Of a stretch of DNA of 64,000 nt, positions 31,566 through 41,500 are shown one piece after another (positions within the stretch are counted from its first letter, which is position 1; every line of letters starts with the position of its first letter). The stretch spans positions 1 to 64,000 of the forward strand of contig JAUJNX010000012.1 of assembly GCA_030447925.1 (NCBI GenBank). The letters are read 5' to 3'. The stretch comes from Egibacteraceae bacterium. Lineage in GTDB: Bacteria; Actinomycetota; Nitriliruptoria; Euzebyales; Egibacteraceae. The position numbers were made by a program, and so were the translations under genes. Under the pieces are notes generated by a model that made no database searches, was not told the DNA's origin, and saw nothing but the letters and a program-made list of their open reading frames with translations.

Positions 31566-32918
31566 GTGACCGCGCTCCCCGACCTGGCCCGCCGTCACGG
31601 CGTGGACCTGGACAGTCCCTACGCGGAGGTCGCGCTGGCGGCCCTCGGGCGGACCGCCGTGCCCGCGCCCGCGGACCGCGAGCGGCTGCCGGACGTGGAG
31701 CGGTGGCTCGACCACATCGAGGACGCCCTGGCGGCGCTGCGGGCGGGCCGGCCCGTCCTGGTCGTCGACGACGCGGACCGCGAGGACGAGGGGGACCTGA
31801 TCCTCGCCGCGGAGCACGCCACCCCCGAGTCGGTCGCGCTGCTGCTGGAGCTGACCTCCGGCGTGCTGTGCGTCGCCCTCCCCGGCGAGCGCTGCGACGC
31901 CCTGGACCTCCCGCCAATGGTCGCGCGCAACACCGACCCGAAGGGGACCGCCTTCACGGTCAGCGTCGACGCGCGGGTCGGCACCTCGACGGGCATCTCG
32001 GCCGCCGACCGGGCGCTCACGATCCGGGCCCTCGCCGACGCCGCGACCCGCCCCGACGACCTCAACCGGCCGGGCCACGTGTTCCCGCTGCGCGCGCGCG
32101 ACGGCGGGGTCCTGGTCCGGCCCGGCCACACCGAGGCCACCGTCGACCTGGCGCGCATGGCCGGGTTGACCCCGGCCGGCGTGCTCTGCGAGGTCGTCAG
32201 CGCCGACCGCCGGGGCATGGCCCGCCTGCCGGAGCTGCGCGCGCTGGCCGACCGCCACGACCTCCCGCTGGTCGCGATCGCGGACCTGATCCGCTACCGC
32301 CGCCGCACGGAGCGGCTCGTCCGGCGCACCGCGACGACGACCCTGCCGACCCTGTGGGGCGACATGACCGCGCACGCCTACGCGTCGGCAGTCGAGGGCG
32401 TCGAGCACCTCGCCCTGGTGGTCGGCGACCCTGCGGCGCCAGGGGCCGTCCCCCTGGTCCGCGTGCACTCGGAGTGCCTGACCGGTGACGTCTTCGGGTC
32501 CCTGCGCTGCGACTGCGGCGCGCAGCTGCGCAGCTCGATGTCCAGGATCGCCGACACGGGCGCGGGTGTCCTGGTCTACCTGCGCGGGCAGGAGGGTCGC
32601 GGGATCGGGCTGGGGCCCAAGCTGGCCGCCTACGCGCTGCAGGACCGCGGGCGCGACACCGTGGACGCCAACCTCGACCTCGGCCTGCCGGTCGACGCGC
32701 GCGACTACACCGCGGCCGCGCAGATCCTTGCCGACCTCGGGGTGTCGGCGTTGGGGCTGCTCACCAACAACCCGGTGAAGTACGGTGAGCTCGCGGGCGC
32801 GGGGCTGGACGTCACGCGCGTGCCGCTGGCGACGGTGCCCACCGCGCACAACGCGCGCTACCTGCGCACGAAGCGCGACCGGATGGGTCACCTGCCGCCC
32901 GGGGAGGGGACGCTGTGA
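31566..32918 (+). CDS. ribBA: Bifunctional DHBP synthase/GTP cyclohydrolase II (RibBA-like)
   Basis: The 450-residue protein has an N-terminal 3,4-dihydroxy-2-butanone-4-phosphate synthase domain ([57 protein letters not shown]). This is followed by GTP cyclohydrolase II ([20 protein letters not shown] with the zinc cysteines, [20 protein letters not shown] and [14 protein letters not shown]). These catalyse the two entry steps of riboflavin synthesis. About 45 extra residues precede the first domain. It sits between the flavin reductase (one base) and an MBL-fold gene (GTGA overlap), away from other rib genes, so it looks like a dedicated flavin-boosting copy for the monooxygenase cluster. 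Confidence 0.92.
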   Translation: MTALPDLARRHGVDLDSPYAEVALAALGRTAVPAPADRERLPDVERWLDHIEDALAALRAGRPVLVVDDADREDEGDLILAAEHATPESVALLLELTSGVLCVALPGERCDALDLPPMVARNTDPKGTAFTVSVDARVGTSTGISAADRALTIRALADAATRPDDLNRPGHVFPLRARDGGVLVRPGHTEATVDLARMAGLTPAGVLCEVVSADRRGMARLPELRALADRHDLPLVAIADLIRYRRRTERLVRRTATTTLPTLWGDMTAHAYASAVEGVEHLALVVGDPAAPGAVPLVRVHSECLTGDVFGSLRCDCGAQLRSSMSRIADTGAGVLVYLRGQEGRGIGLGPKLAAYALQDRGRDTVDANLDLGLPVDARDYTAAAQILADLGVSALGLLTNNPVKYGELAGAGLDVTRVPLATVPTAHNARYLRTKRDRMGHLPPGEGTL

Positions 32919-33889
32919 GCACCGGGACCGCCAAGCCGTTCGCGTCGACCGCGGACACCCAGCCGAAGCAGGCGACGCTGTCGGAGGTCGCCGACGGTGT
33001 GTGGGCCTACACCGCGGAGGGCGATCCCAACGTCGGCGCGGTCGTCGGGCCGGACTCGGTGGTGGCGGTCGACGCGCGGTCGACACCGACGCACGCGCAG
33101 GAGTGGCTCGACGACCTGCGCACGGTCACCGACAAGCCGATCAGCCACCTCGTGCTGACCCACTACCACGCGGTCCGGGTGCTCGGCGCCGCGGCGTTCG
33201 GCGACGCCACCGTCGTCGCCCACGCCGGGACCGCGCGGCTGATCGAGGAGCGCGGGCAGGCCGACTTCGACAGCGAGGCGGGACGCTTCCCCCGGCTGTT
33301 CCGCGACCTCGGCAGCGTCCCGGGGCTCACCCACCCCGACCTGGTCTTCGCCGACGAGCTGACCCTGCTCCTGGGGCGACCGGGACCGGCGCGCCGCGAG
33401 GTCGTGCTGCGCTGGCTGGGCCGCGGGCACACCGAGGGCGACGTCGTCGTGTCGGTGCCGGGCGAGGGCGTGCTGTTCGCGGGTGATCTGGTGGAGGCCG
33501 GCGCGGCGCCGTACATGGGCGACAGCTACGTCGGCGAGTGGGGCGGGGCGACGCTGGACCGCCTGGTGGCGCTCGGCGCGGACGCGCTCGTGCCGGGGCG
33601 GGGGCCCGCGGTGCAGGGCACGGAGGTGGCGGACGCCGTCGGCTACACCCGCACCTTCCTGCGCACGATGCACGAGGAGACCCTCCGCGTCGTGCGCCGG
33701 GAGGGCACCCTGAAGGAGGCGTTCGACCGCTGCCACGAGCGGCTGGCACCGGACTACGCGGGCAGTGCGATCTTCGAGCACTGCATGCCGTTCAACGTGC
33801 AGCGCACGTGGGACGAGGTCAGCGGGGTGCGGCCCCGCGTCTGGACGGCGGCGCGCGACCAGGAGGTCTGGCGGGCGCTGCAGGGCTGA
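32915..33889 (+). CDS. MBL-fold metallohydrolase-like protein with an altered metal site
   Basis: The 324-residue protein follows the metallo-beta-lactamase fold: [60 protein letters not shown] and [20 protein letters not shown]. The classic HxHxDH is HYHAVR, so the Asp and third His are lost. The late PGH is PGRG. The GHT histidine and the bridging Asp of AGD remain. A full di-zinc centre is therefore unlikely; a single metal is possible. The GTG start overlaps the ribBA stop. One copy of the dispersed repeat begins at its stop codon. A role as lactonase or thioesterase in the pathway is possible but not shown. Confidence 0.8.
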   Translation: MSTGTAKPFASTADTQPKQATLSEVADGVWAYTAEGDPNVGAVVGPDSVVAVDARSTPTHAQEWLDDLRTVTDKPISHLVLTHYHAVRVLGAAAFGDATVVAHAGTARLIEERGQADFDSEAGRFPRLFRDLGSVPGLTHPDLVFADELTLLLGRPGPARREVVLRWLGRGHTEGDVVVSVPGEGVLFAGDLVEAGAAPYMGDSYVGEWGGATLDRLVALGADALVPGRGPAVQGTEVADAVGYTRTFLRTMHEETLRVVRREGTLKEAFDRCHERLAPDYAGSAIFEHCMPFNVQRTWDEVSGVRPRVWTAARDQEVWRALQG

Positions 33890-33926
33890 GGTGCACCCCG
33901 TGAGCCGCCCGGCGTCTTGAGGTGCA
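33887..33926 (+). repeat. Dispersed repeat copy between MBL-fold and FAD-monooxygenase genes
   Basis: TGAGGTGCACCCCGTG is followed by AGCCGCCCGGCGTCTTGAGG then TGCACACC. It matches the 65-bp repeat at 29117 in its core (GCCGCCCGGCG, TGAGGTGCAC) and contains the GGTGCAC element twice. The MBL stop codon forms its first bases. The FAD monooxygenase ATG lies 21 bases further on, with its own GGAGG. Confidence 0.7.
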
Positions 33927-33946
33927 CACCTAGAGCGGAGGTTGGC

Positions 33947-35713
33947 ATGGACCCCGTCCTCATCGTCGGCGCGGGCCCGACGGGGCTGACCGCCGCGCTG
34001 GTGCTCGCGCGCGCCGGCGTGCCGTCGCTGGTGCTGGAGGCCCAGGACGGGCCCGGCCTGGCGGGCTCCAAGGCCATCTGCGTGCAGCGCGACGTGCTCT
34101 CGGTCCTGGACCGGCTGGGGGTGGCCGAGGCGCTGGTCGCCCGCGGGGTGTCCTGGACCCTCGGGCGCACCTACTTCCGCGACCGCGAGGTGTTCCAGAC
34201 CCGCTTCCCCGAGGTCGGCGCCAACGCGTTCCCGCCCTTCATCAACATCGCCCAGGTCGAGACCGAGGCCCAGCTGCGGGCGGCCGCCGAGGCGTCGCCC
34301 CTGGTCGAGCTGCGCTGGGGCGCCCGCGTCGCGGCGCTGGCGCAGGACGGCGACGGCGTCACCGTCCAGCTCGAGGGCGACGGGGCGGTGCCGGGCACCC
34401 ACCTCGTCGCCGCCGACGGGTCGCGCAGCGCCGTCCGCGAGCTGCTCGGCGTCGGCTTCCCCGGCCACACCCACGCCGACCGGTTCCTCATCGCCGACGT
34501 CCGCGCCGACCTGCCCTTCCCCGACGAGCGGCGCTTCTACTTCGACCCGCCGTGGAACCCGGGCCGCCAGGTGCTCGTGCACCCCCAGCCCGGCGGGGTC
34601 TGGCGCATCGACTGGCAGGTCCCCGGCGACGTCGACGCGGAGGAGGAGCGCCGCAGCGGCCGCCTGGACCAGCGCATCCGCCAGGTGGTCGGCGACGCCG
34701 ACTACGAGCTGGTGTGGATGTCGGTCTACCGGTTCTCCCAGCGCGTCGCCGACCGCTTCCGCGTGGGGCGGGTGTTCCTCGCCGGTGACGCCGCGCACCT
34801 GATGTCGCCGTTCGGCGCCCGGGGCATGAACAGCGGGATCATGGACGCGGAGAACCTCGCCTGGAAGCTGGCCCTGGTCCGCCGCGGGCAGGCGCCCGAC
34901 GCGCTGCTGGACACCTACGACCTCGAGCGCCGCGGCGCCGCGGTGGAGAACGTCCGCGTCACCGACCGCACGATGCGCTTCATGGTCCCCCGCGACCGGG
35001 CGCGCTGGGCCGCCCGCGACGCCCTCCTGCGCGCGTCGGTCGCGGTCCCCGCGCTGCGCCCCCTGGTCAACAGCGGGCGCCTGGCCGAACCCTTCGAGTA
35101 CCGCGACTCCCCGATCGTGGTCCCCGACGCCCCCGTCCCGGCCGCCCCCGCCCTGGACGCCATCGCCGGGCCGTCGGCGGCGAACGGGGCCGGGGCGCGC
35201 ACGCCCGTCGCGCCGGGGCTGCCGCCCGATCTCGGCGCGCTGGCCCGGCGGGTGGCGGGGACGGCGGCCGGGCTGGCGGGGCGGGCGCGCCCCGCCGCCG
35301 GCGCCGCGCTGGCCCGGCTGGCCGCGCGCATGGACGGGCGGACCGTCACCGCGCCGGTGGCCGCCCGGCCCGGCGCGCTGGCGCCGGACGGGCCGGTCGC
35401 GCTGCCCGGGCGGCCCGAGGTCCTGCGGCTGCGCCGGGCCCTGGGCGACGGCTTCACCGCCCTGTCCTTCGCCGGGCCCGGGCCGCAGGCGCCGCCGGGC
35501 GGGCCGCCGCTGACCTGGCTGGTGGTGACCCCCGAGGTCGACCCCACCGGGGCGCTGGCGCGCGGCTACACCGGCGACGGCTGCGCGTTCTTCCTGATCC
35601 GCCCCGACGGCTACGTCGCCGCCCGCCGGGCCGAGGTGCCGGACGCCGCGACCCTGGCCGACCTCCTCCAGCGCGCCGTCGCCGGCCGCGCCCGCCAGGC
35701 GGTGCCCGCATGA
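33947..35713 (+). CDS. FAD-dependent aromatic monooxygenase (MhpA/PheA/TfdB-like)
   Basis: The 588-residue protein has the class A flavoprotein hydroxylase signatures: VLIVGAGPTGLTAALVLARA (FAD-binding dinucleotide fold), HLVAADGSRSAVRELLG (the DG motif), and VFLAGDAAHLMSPFGARGMN (second FAD contact, GD motif). A C-terminal thioredoxin-like region follows from about residue 470. The length fits 3-(3-hydroxyphenyl)propionate and 2,4-dichlorophenol hydroxylases, which make the catechol substrates for extradiol dioxygenases such as the MhpB-like enzyme at 1237. Residues about 400-470 are an Ala/Pro/Gly-rich insertion. The ATG has GGAGG at seven bases. The substrate is inferred to be a phenol-type compound. 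Confidence 0.88.
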   Translation: MDPVLIVGAGPTGLTAALVLARAGVPSLVLEAQDGPGLAGSKAICVQRDVLSVLDRLGVAEALVARGVSWTLGRTYFRDREVFQTRFPEVGANAFPPFINIAQVETEAQLRAAAEASPLVELRWGARVAALAQDGDGVTVQLEGDGAVPGTHLVAADGSRSAVRELLGVGFPGHTHADRFLIADVRADLPFPDERRFYFDPPWNPGRQVLVHPQPGGVWRIDWQVPGDVDAEEERRSGRLDQRIRQVVGDADYELVWMSVYRFSQRVADRFRVGRVFLAGDAAHLMSPFGARGMNSGIMDAENLAWKLALVRRGQAPDALLDTYDLERRGAAVENVRVTDRTMRFMVPRDRARWAARDALLRASVAVPALRPLVNSGRLAEPFEYRDSPIVVPDAPVPAAPALDAIAGPSAANGAGARTPVAPGLPPDLGALARRVAGTAAGLAGRARPAAGAALARLAARMDGRTVTAPVAARPGALAPDGPVALPGRPEVLRLRRALGDGFTALSFAGPGPQAPPGGPPLTWLVVTPEVDPTGALARGYTGDGCAFFLIRPDGYVAARRAEVPDAATLADLLQRAVAGRARQAVPA

Positions 35714-35715
35714 AG

Positions 35716-35774
35716 GCCGAAGGCCGGAGGCCGGTGCCCGCGCTCGGGAGCCGCCCGGCGCATGAGGTGCACCC
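35716..35774 (+). repeat. Dispersed repeat copy immediately before the gene at 35775
   Basis: It holds GAAGGCCGAAGGCCGGA near 35716, then GAGCCGCCCGGCGCATGAGG and TGCACCC ending at the GTG start. Both the hairpin part and the core match the tandem unit at 29117. As in front of the LLM gene, it supplies GAGGTG five bases before the start codon. Confidence 0.75.
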
Positions 35775-36653
35775 GTGACGGCGCGGGGCGACGCGCGCGC
35801 CGCGCTGCTCGGCGGGCTGATCGACGACGCGGCGCAGTTCCCGCCGGCCCGGCTGCCCCTGGCCGAGGCCCTGGCCGGCTACGCCCGCAACCGCGAGGGC
35901 CCCCACGCCTGGCTCCAGGGCCGCTTCCTGTGCCCCAGCCCGCTGCTGGGCGACCTGCCGGGCGACCAGTTCGAGGTCGGCGCGGTGATCCCGCCCGACC
36001 GCGCGTCGCCGGACGCGCTCGCCGAGGTCCTCGCCGTCCGCGACCCGCGGGTCACCAGCGTGGATGTCGCCCTGCCCGCCGATCCGGCCGGGTGGGACGA
36101 CTTCCTCGCCGCCCTCGAGGTCCCGACTCCCGTCCGGCGCGCATACCTCGAGGTGCCGGTCGCGGCCCTGGACCCCGCCGAGGGTGTGGCCCGGCTGGCC
36201 GCGGCCCGCGCGCACCCGCGCCAGGTCGAGGTCGCGGCCAAGATCCGCTGCGGCGGGGTCACCGCCGACGCGGTCCCGCCCGTGGAGGTGGTCGCCGCCT
36301 TTCTGGCCGCGTGCGCCGCCGCGGGCGTGCCGTTCAAGGCGACGGCGGGCCTGCACCACCCGATCCGCCACCTGCACGAGGGTGACGGCTGGGTCCACCA
36401 CGGCTTCCTCAACGTGCTCGGCGCCGGGGTCCTGGTCGCCGCGGGCGCCGTGGCGCCGGACCGCCTCCCCGAGGTCGTCGCCGAGACCGACCCGGCCGCC
36501 TTCGCCGTCACCCCGGCGGGCTTCGCCTGGCGGGGGGCGACGGCGGACGCCGCGGCGGTCGCGGCCGCCCGCGCGGCCGCCGTCCACGGCTACGGCTCCT
36601 GCAGCTTCACCGAGCCGATCGAGGACCTGCGCGCCCTCGGCGTCCTGGACTGA
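35775..36653 (+). CDS. Uncharacterised protein, possible TIM-barrel enzyme
   Basis: The 292-residue protein has no family I can name. It opens GDARAALLGGLIDDAAQFPP. The late segments VEVAAKIRCGGVTADAVPPV, PFKATAGLHHPIRHLHEGDG and WVHHGFLNVLGAGVLVAAG alternate strand and helix, with Lys, His and Gly at strand ends as in aldolase-type barrels. It ends YGSCSFTEPIEDLRALGVLD. The GTG start follows the dispersed repeat that provides the Shine-Dalgarno. It is the last gene of the rightward flavin cluster (flavin reductase, ribBA, MBL-fold, FAD monooxygenase), so a catabolic role such as aldol or retro-aldol cleavage is a guess. Confidence 0.7.
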   Translation: MTARGDARAALLGGLIDDAAQFPPARLPLAEALAGYARNREGPHAWLQGRFLCPSPLLGDLPGDQFEVGAVIPPDRASPDALAEVLAVRDPRVTSVDVALPADPAGWDDFLAALEVPTPVRRAYLEVPVAALDPAEGVARLAAARAHPRQVEVAAKIRCGGVTADAVPPVEVVAAFLAACAAAGVPFKATAGLHHPIRHLHEGDGWVHHGFLNVLGAGVLVAAGAVAPDRLPEVVAETDPAAFAVTPAGFAWRGATADAAAVAAARAAAVHGYGSCSFTEPIEDLRALGVLD

Positions 36654-36686
36654 CCCGCGGGCGACCGCGTCGCTATCGTCTGCCGG

Positions 36687-36953
36687 GTGCGCCGAACCCA
36701 GATCTCGCTGACCGATGAGCAGGAGCGGTTGCTGACGGAGCGCGCCGCGGCCGCGGGGATCGGCAAGGCGGAGATGATCCGCCGGATCCTGGACCAGGCC
36801 TTCGGTCTGGACGACCGGCTGGAGGCGCGGCGCCAGGCGATCCTGTCCACCGTGGGGACCTTCGCGGACGAGGACGACTGGCCGACGTGGCTGGATCGCG
36901 CCCGCGGCGACAACCTCGAGGATCGGCTGTCGCGGCTGCGCCTGCGCTCGTGA
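36687..36953 (+). CDS. Ribbon-helix-helix antitoxin (VapB/CopG-like)
   Basis: The 88-residue protein starts RRTQISLTDEQERLLTERAA and continues AAGIGKAEMIRRILDQAFGL, the beta-strand plus two helices of a ribbon-helix-helix DNA-binding domain. The acidic C-terminal part (FADEDDWPTWLDRARGDN) is the usual toxin-binding tail. It overlaps the PIN toxin gene (GTGA). The GTG at 36687 is seven bases after TATCGT with no Shine-Dalgarno, suggesting a leaderless transcript. Antitoxins of this type also repress their own promoter. Confidence 0.85.
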   Translation: MRRTQISLTDEQERLLTERAAAAGIGKAEMIRRILDQAFGLDDRLEARRQAILSTVGTFADEDDWPTWLDRARGDNLEDRLSRLRLRS

Positions 36954-37324
36954 CCCGCCTGTTCGACTCCACCATCCTGATCGCCCACCTGCGCGGGGAC
37001 GTCCGCGCCACCGACCTGCTGCTGCGGTCCGTCGCGGAGGGCGCGCTGGCCAGCGTGGTCTCCCGCGCCGAGGTGGAGGGCGGGATGCGCGCCTACGAGC
37101 GCGACGTCACCCAGCTGTTCGACGCGCTGGACCTGCTGCCCGTCACCGACGCGATCGCCCGGCGCGCGGGCGCGCTGCTGCGCCGGCACCGGCGCGAGCA
37201 CCCGTCGGTGGACCTCGCCGACTACCTGATCGCCGCGACCGCGCAGGAGCACGGCGCGGAGCTGGTCACCCTGGACCCCGAGCGCTTCCCGATGGTCCCG
37301 GCCCTGCGTCGCCCGTGGGGCTGA
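36950..37324 (+). CDS. vapC: PIN-domain ribonuclease toxin (VapC-like)
   Basis: The 124-residue protein has the PIN acidic residues: LFDSTILIAHLRGDVRATDL (Asp near the N-terminus), VVSRAEVEGGMRAYERDV (Glu), and VDLADYLIAATAQEHGAELV (Asp), ending TLDPERFPMVPALRR. VapC toxins cleave specific RNAs and are held in check by the cognate antitoxin encoded just upstream with a 4-base overlap. The 3' end overlaps the 3' end of the oppositely oriented broken FAD oxidase gene by about 59 bases. Confidence 0.88.
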   Translation: MTRLFDSTILIAHLRGDVRATDLLLRSVAEGALASVVSRAEVEGGMRAYERDVTQLFDALDLLPVTDAIARRAGALLRRHRREHPSVDLADYLIAATAQEHGAELVTLDPERFPMVPALRRPWG

Positions 37325-38387
37325 CGGCCGCCCCCACCGGGATGTGCTGGGTCGACCGGAACAGGTCGGCGGGGTCGTAGCGGCGCTTCACGTCGACCAG
37401 GCGGGCGCAGGTGGCGGGCGAGAAGCAGGCGCGCACGCGCTGCTCGCCCTCCCGGGGCCGAGGTGGCTGATGTCGGGCCCGCCCGCGGACCGCCGCGCCA
37501 GCCGCGCCCACGCGTCCTGCATCCAGGCCCGTGGGCCGGTCCCCGGTGGTCGCCGGGCAGCCAGCCCGCGATCACCTCCAGCAGCAGGCCGGCGTGGCGG
37601 AACGAGAACGGCGACGCGTCGGCCGGCGGCGCGGCGATCGCCCCGCCCAGCGGGCGGATCACCAGCTCGGAGAGAGGCGCGGCGGCCGCGGCGGCCGCGT
37701 CCAGCAGGTCCGGCATCGCCGCCGTCGCGTCGCACACCGCGGTGAGGGCGGCCCCGGCCCGGTCGATCGGGACCATCAGCGACCCCGCCAGCACCGTGGT
37801 CACCGGCGCGGCGCGCACGGTGAGGGCGGTGACGACCCCGAAGTTGCCCCCCGCCGCGCAGCGCCCACCACAGGTCGGCCGGCTCGTCGGCCGAGGCCGT
37901 GACCAGGTCCCCGTCGGCGGTGACGACGTCGGCGCGGATCAGCGCGTCGCCCGTCAGTCCGTCGCGCCGCCCGAGCCCGCCCAGCCCGGTGCCGAGGCTG
38001 AAGCCGGCCACGCCGACCGTGGAGATCGACCCACCCGGGGTCCCCAGGCCGTGGACCTGGGTGGCGGCGTCGGCCTCGCCCCAGGTCAGGCCCGGCTCCA
38101 GGACCGCCGTGCCCGCGGAGGGGTCGACCGCCGCGCGGGTCAGCCCGCGCAGGTCGAGCACCAGGCCGCCGTCGGGGACCGCGTGCCCGGCGATGTGCCC
38201 CCCGGCGCGGACGGCCAGGGGCAGGCCCCGGTCGCGGGCGTGGCGCACGGCCGTGGCGACGTCGGCGGCGTCGACCGGCCGCGCCAGCAGGGCGGGGGCG
38301 CCGGTCCACCGCCCGGTTGAACACCTGCCGCGCCGCGTCGTAGCCGCCGTCGCCCGGCCGGAGCACCTGCCCGCGGAACCCGTCCAC
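37266..38387 (-). pseudogene. FAD-linked oxidase (berberine bridge enzyme-like), multiply frameshifted
   Basis: The GTG at 38387 (GGAGGTGGC upstream) starts FRGQVLRPGDGGYDAARQVF. After a shift in a run of five C near 38305 the frame reads ARPVDAADVATAVRHARDRG, RAGGHIAGHAVPDGGLVLDL (the histidine flavinylation region) and GTPGGSISTVGVAGFSLGTG. Another shift near 37858 leads to VRAAPVTTVLAGSLMVPIDR, and further shifts near 37540 and 37455 to VRACFSPATCARLVDVKRRY and DPADLFRSTQHIP. Together these make a complete p-cresol methylhydroxylase/BBE-type oxidase of about 370 residues. With at least four indels it is almost certainly non-functional unless the sequence is wrong. Confidence 0.75.
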
Positions 38388-38512
38388 GCCACCTCCTCGC
38401 CGACGTCATCGTAGGAGAACCGGTGAGGCATGCACGTGACGACCGCAAAGGCGACGGCAGGGACACGGCGGCTGCGTTGCTGCTGTGGCTGGTGGTACTA
38501 GTCTCCCGGGCC

Positions 38513-41500
38513 GTGGCCATCGTCGACCTCCACGTCCACTCCCGGTACTCGCGCGCCACCAGCCGCGACGGCGACCTGGAGCACCTGGCGTGGTGGGGTG
38601 CGCGCAAGGGCATCGCCCTGCTGGGCACCGGCGACGTGACCCACCCCGCGTGGTTCGCCGAGGTCGCCGACCGGCTCGTCCCCGCCGAGGACGGGCTCTA
38701 CCGGCTCCGCCCCGACCTGGAGCGCGACGTCTCCGCCACCCTGCCGGCGTCCTGCCGCGCGCCCGTGCGGTTCCTGCTGTCGGTCGAGATCTCCACCATC
38801 TACAAGCGCGACGGGCGCACCCGCAAGGTGCACCACCTGTGCTACTTCCCCGACCTCGACGCGGTCCGGCGCTTCAACGCCACCCTGGGCGGGATCGGCA
38901 ACATCGCCAGCGACGGGCGGCCGATCCTGGGGCTCGACTCGCGCGACCTGCTGGAGATCACCCTGGAGTCCGGCCCCGGCGCCTACCTGGTGCCCGCGCA
39001 CGTCTGGACGCCGTGGTTCGCGGTGCTGGGGTCGATGTCGGGGTTCGACGCGGTGGCTGACTGCTACGCCGACCTCGCCGGCCACGTGTTCGCGGTCGAG
39101 ACCGGGCTGTCGAGCGACCCCGCGATGAACTGGCGGGTGTCGGGGCTGGACCGGTACCGGCTGGTGAGCAACTCCGACGCGCACTCGCCGTCCGCGCTGG
39201 GCCGCGAGGCCACGGTCCTCGACGTCGGCGACCTGGACTACTGGTCCGTGCGCCGGGCGCTGGAGACCGGCGAGGGCTTCGCCGGGACCCTTGAGTTCTT
39301 CCCGGAGGAGGGCAAGTACCACCTGGACGGGCACCGCCGGTGCGACGTGCGCTGGGACCCGGCGGACACGCGCCGCCATGACGCGCGCTGCCCCGGGTGC
39401 GGGCGGCCCGTGACCGTCGGGGTGCTGTCGCGCGTGGAGGCGCTGGCCGACCGGGCGGAGGGCCACGTGCCCGCGGGGGCCCCGGGCTTCCGCTCCCTGG
39501 TCCAGCTGCCCCAGGTCGTCGGGGAGGTGCTCGGCGTCGGGTCGAAGTCCAAGGCCGTCGCGCGGGTGGTCGAGGACCTGGTGGAGCGCCTCGGGCCCGA
39601 GCTGGCGATCCTCCAGGACGTGCCCCCGGCCGAGATCGCGGCGGTGCTCCCGGGTCCCCTCGCCGAGGCCGTCACCCGCCTGCGCGCGGGCCAGGTCCAC
39701 CGCGACGCCGGCTACGACGGCGAGTACGGCACCATCCGCCTGTTCGCCCCCGCCGAGCTGTCCGCCCCCGCCGCCCCCAGCCTGTTCCCCCTGGACGACG
39801 CGGCGCCCGCCGCCCCCGCCCCCGGCGCCGCCGAGCCCAGCGCCGCCGCCGAGCCCGCCGAGCTCGCCGAGCCCGCCGAGCTCGCCGCTCCCGCCGGGCC
39901 CGCGGCGGCGACGGCACCCGCGACCGCGACCCGCGCACCCGCTGCCGGCCACGGCGACCGGCTGCCCGGCTTCGAGCTCCCCGCGCCGGCGCCGCCCGCC
40001 GCCCCCGCGCCGCCCGCCGCCCCCGCGCCGCCCGCCGCCCCCGCGCCGGCGCCGCCCGCCACTCCCGCGCCTGCCGGGGTGCTGGCCGGGCTGGACCCGG
40101 AGCAGCGCGAGGCGGCCGGGGCGCCCGGCCCGCTGCTCATCGTCGCCGGGCCGGGGACCGGCAAGACCCGCACCCTCACCCACCGCCTCGCCCACCTGGT
40201 CACCGAGCGCGGCGTCGGGCCGGAGTCCTGCCTCGCGGTGACCTTCACCCGCCGGGCGTGCGACGAGCTGCGCGACCGCCTCGACGACCTCGTCCCGGGG
40301 GGCGCCGCCGCCCGCATCACCGTCGCGACCTTCCACGGCCTGGGCCTGCGCATCGTCCGCGACCACCACGAGGCGCTCGGGCTGCCCGCCGACGTCCGCG
40401 TCGCCGACGAGGCCGAGCGCCTCGTCCTGGCCCGCGAGGCCGCCACCCGCGCCGCCCCGACCGACCGCGCGCTGCTGGAGGCCATCAGCGCCGCCAAGCG
40501 CACGGGCGACGACGCGGTCGACCCCGGCGTCGTCGCGCGCTACGGCGCCGCCCTGCGCGCGAACGGTCTCGTCGACGTCGACGACCTCGCGGTCCTGCCC
40601 GTGCGCCTCCTGGAGCGCGATCCCGCCCTCGCCCAGGTGCTGCGCGACCGCTGGCCCCACCTCGTCGTCGACGAGTACCAGGACGTCGACGCCCTGCAGT
40701 ACCGCCTGCTGCGCGCGCTGGCCCCGCCCGACGGGGACATCTGCGCGATCGGTGACCCCGACCAGGCGATCTACGCCTTCCGCGGGGGCGACGTCGGGTT
40801 CTTCCTGCGCTTCGCGGAGGACTTCCCCGCGGCGCGGACCGTCACCCTGACCCGCAACCACCGCTCCAGCCCGGCCATCGTCCGCGCCGCGCTCCAGGCG
40901 GTCGCCCCCGGCAGCCTGGTCCCGGGCCGGCGCCTGGACCCCGTGCGCACCACCGGCGCCCCGCACGTAGTCGTCCACCGGGCGGCGACGGAGCGGGCGG
41001 AGGCCGAGTTCGTCGTGGAGACCGTCGAGCGCGCCCTGGGCGGCTCCTCGCACTTCGCCATCGACAGCGGCCGGTCCGACGGCGGGGCCGACGGCGACGT
41101 CGCGTTCGCCGACATCGCGGTGCTGGCGCGCACCAGCGCGCAGCTCGAGCCGCTCGCGGAGGCGCTGGACCGCGCGGGCATGCCCTACCAGCGCCGCACC
41201 CACGACCGGCTCGCCGACCGCCCCGAGGTCGCCGCGCTCCTGGCCGCCCTCCCCCGGCCCCGCGGCCGCCCGGACGGCGTCCCGGTCCTCGACCGCCTAC
41301 GGGCCGCCGCCGTCGCCCTCGCCGCCCCGCCGGCCGCCGACCCGGTCGCGCCCGCGGACCTGGCGCGCGCGGTCGAGCTCGTCGCGCCGCTCGCGCGGCG
41401 GTGCGGGGACGACCTCGACCGCTTCCTCGCCGAGGTCGCCCTGGGCGCCGAGGTCGACACGCTCGACCCGCGGGCCGACCGCATCGCCCTGCTGACCCTG

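Noticed and set aside
39850-40070. Possible CRISPR or mobile repeat in the 40-kb region
   Set aside because: The repeats are in frame within a coding linker and encode Pro/Ala and Glu/Ala/Leu units.
38498-41203. A 901-codon minus-strand frame opposite the nuclease-helicase fusion
   Set aside because: No recognisable motif; the plus strand encodes a complete PHP/UvrD protein in the same DNA.
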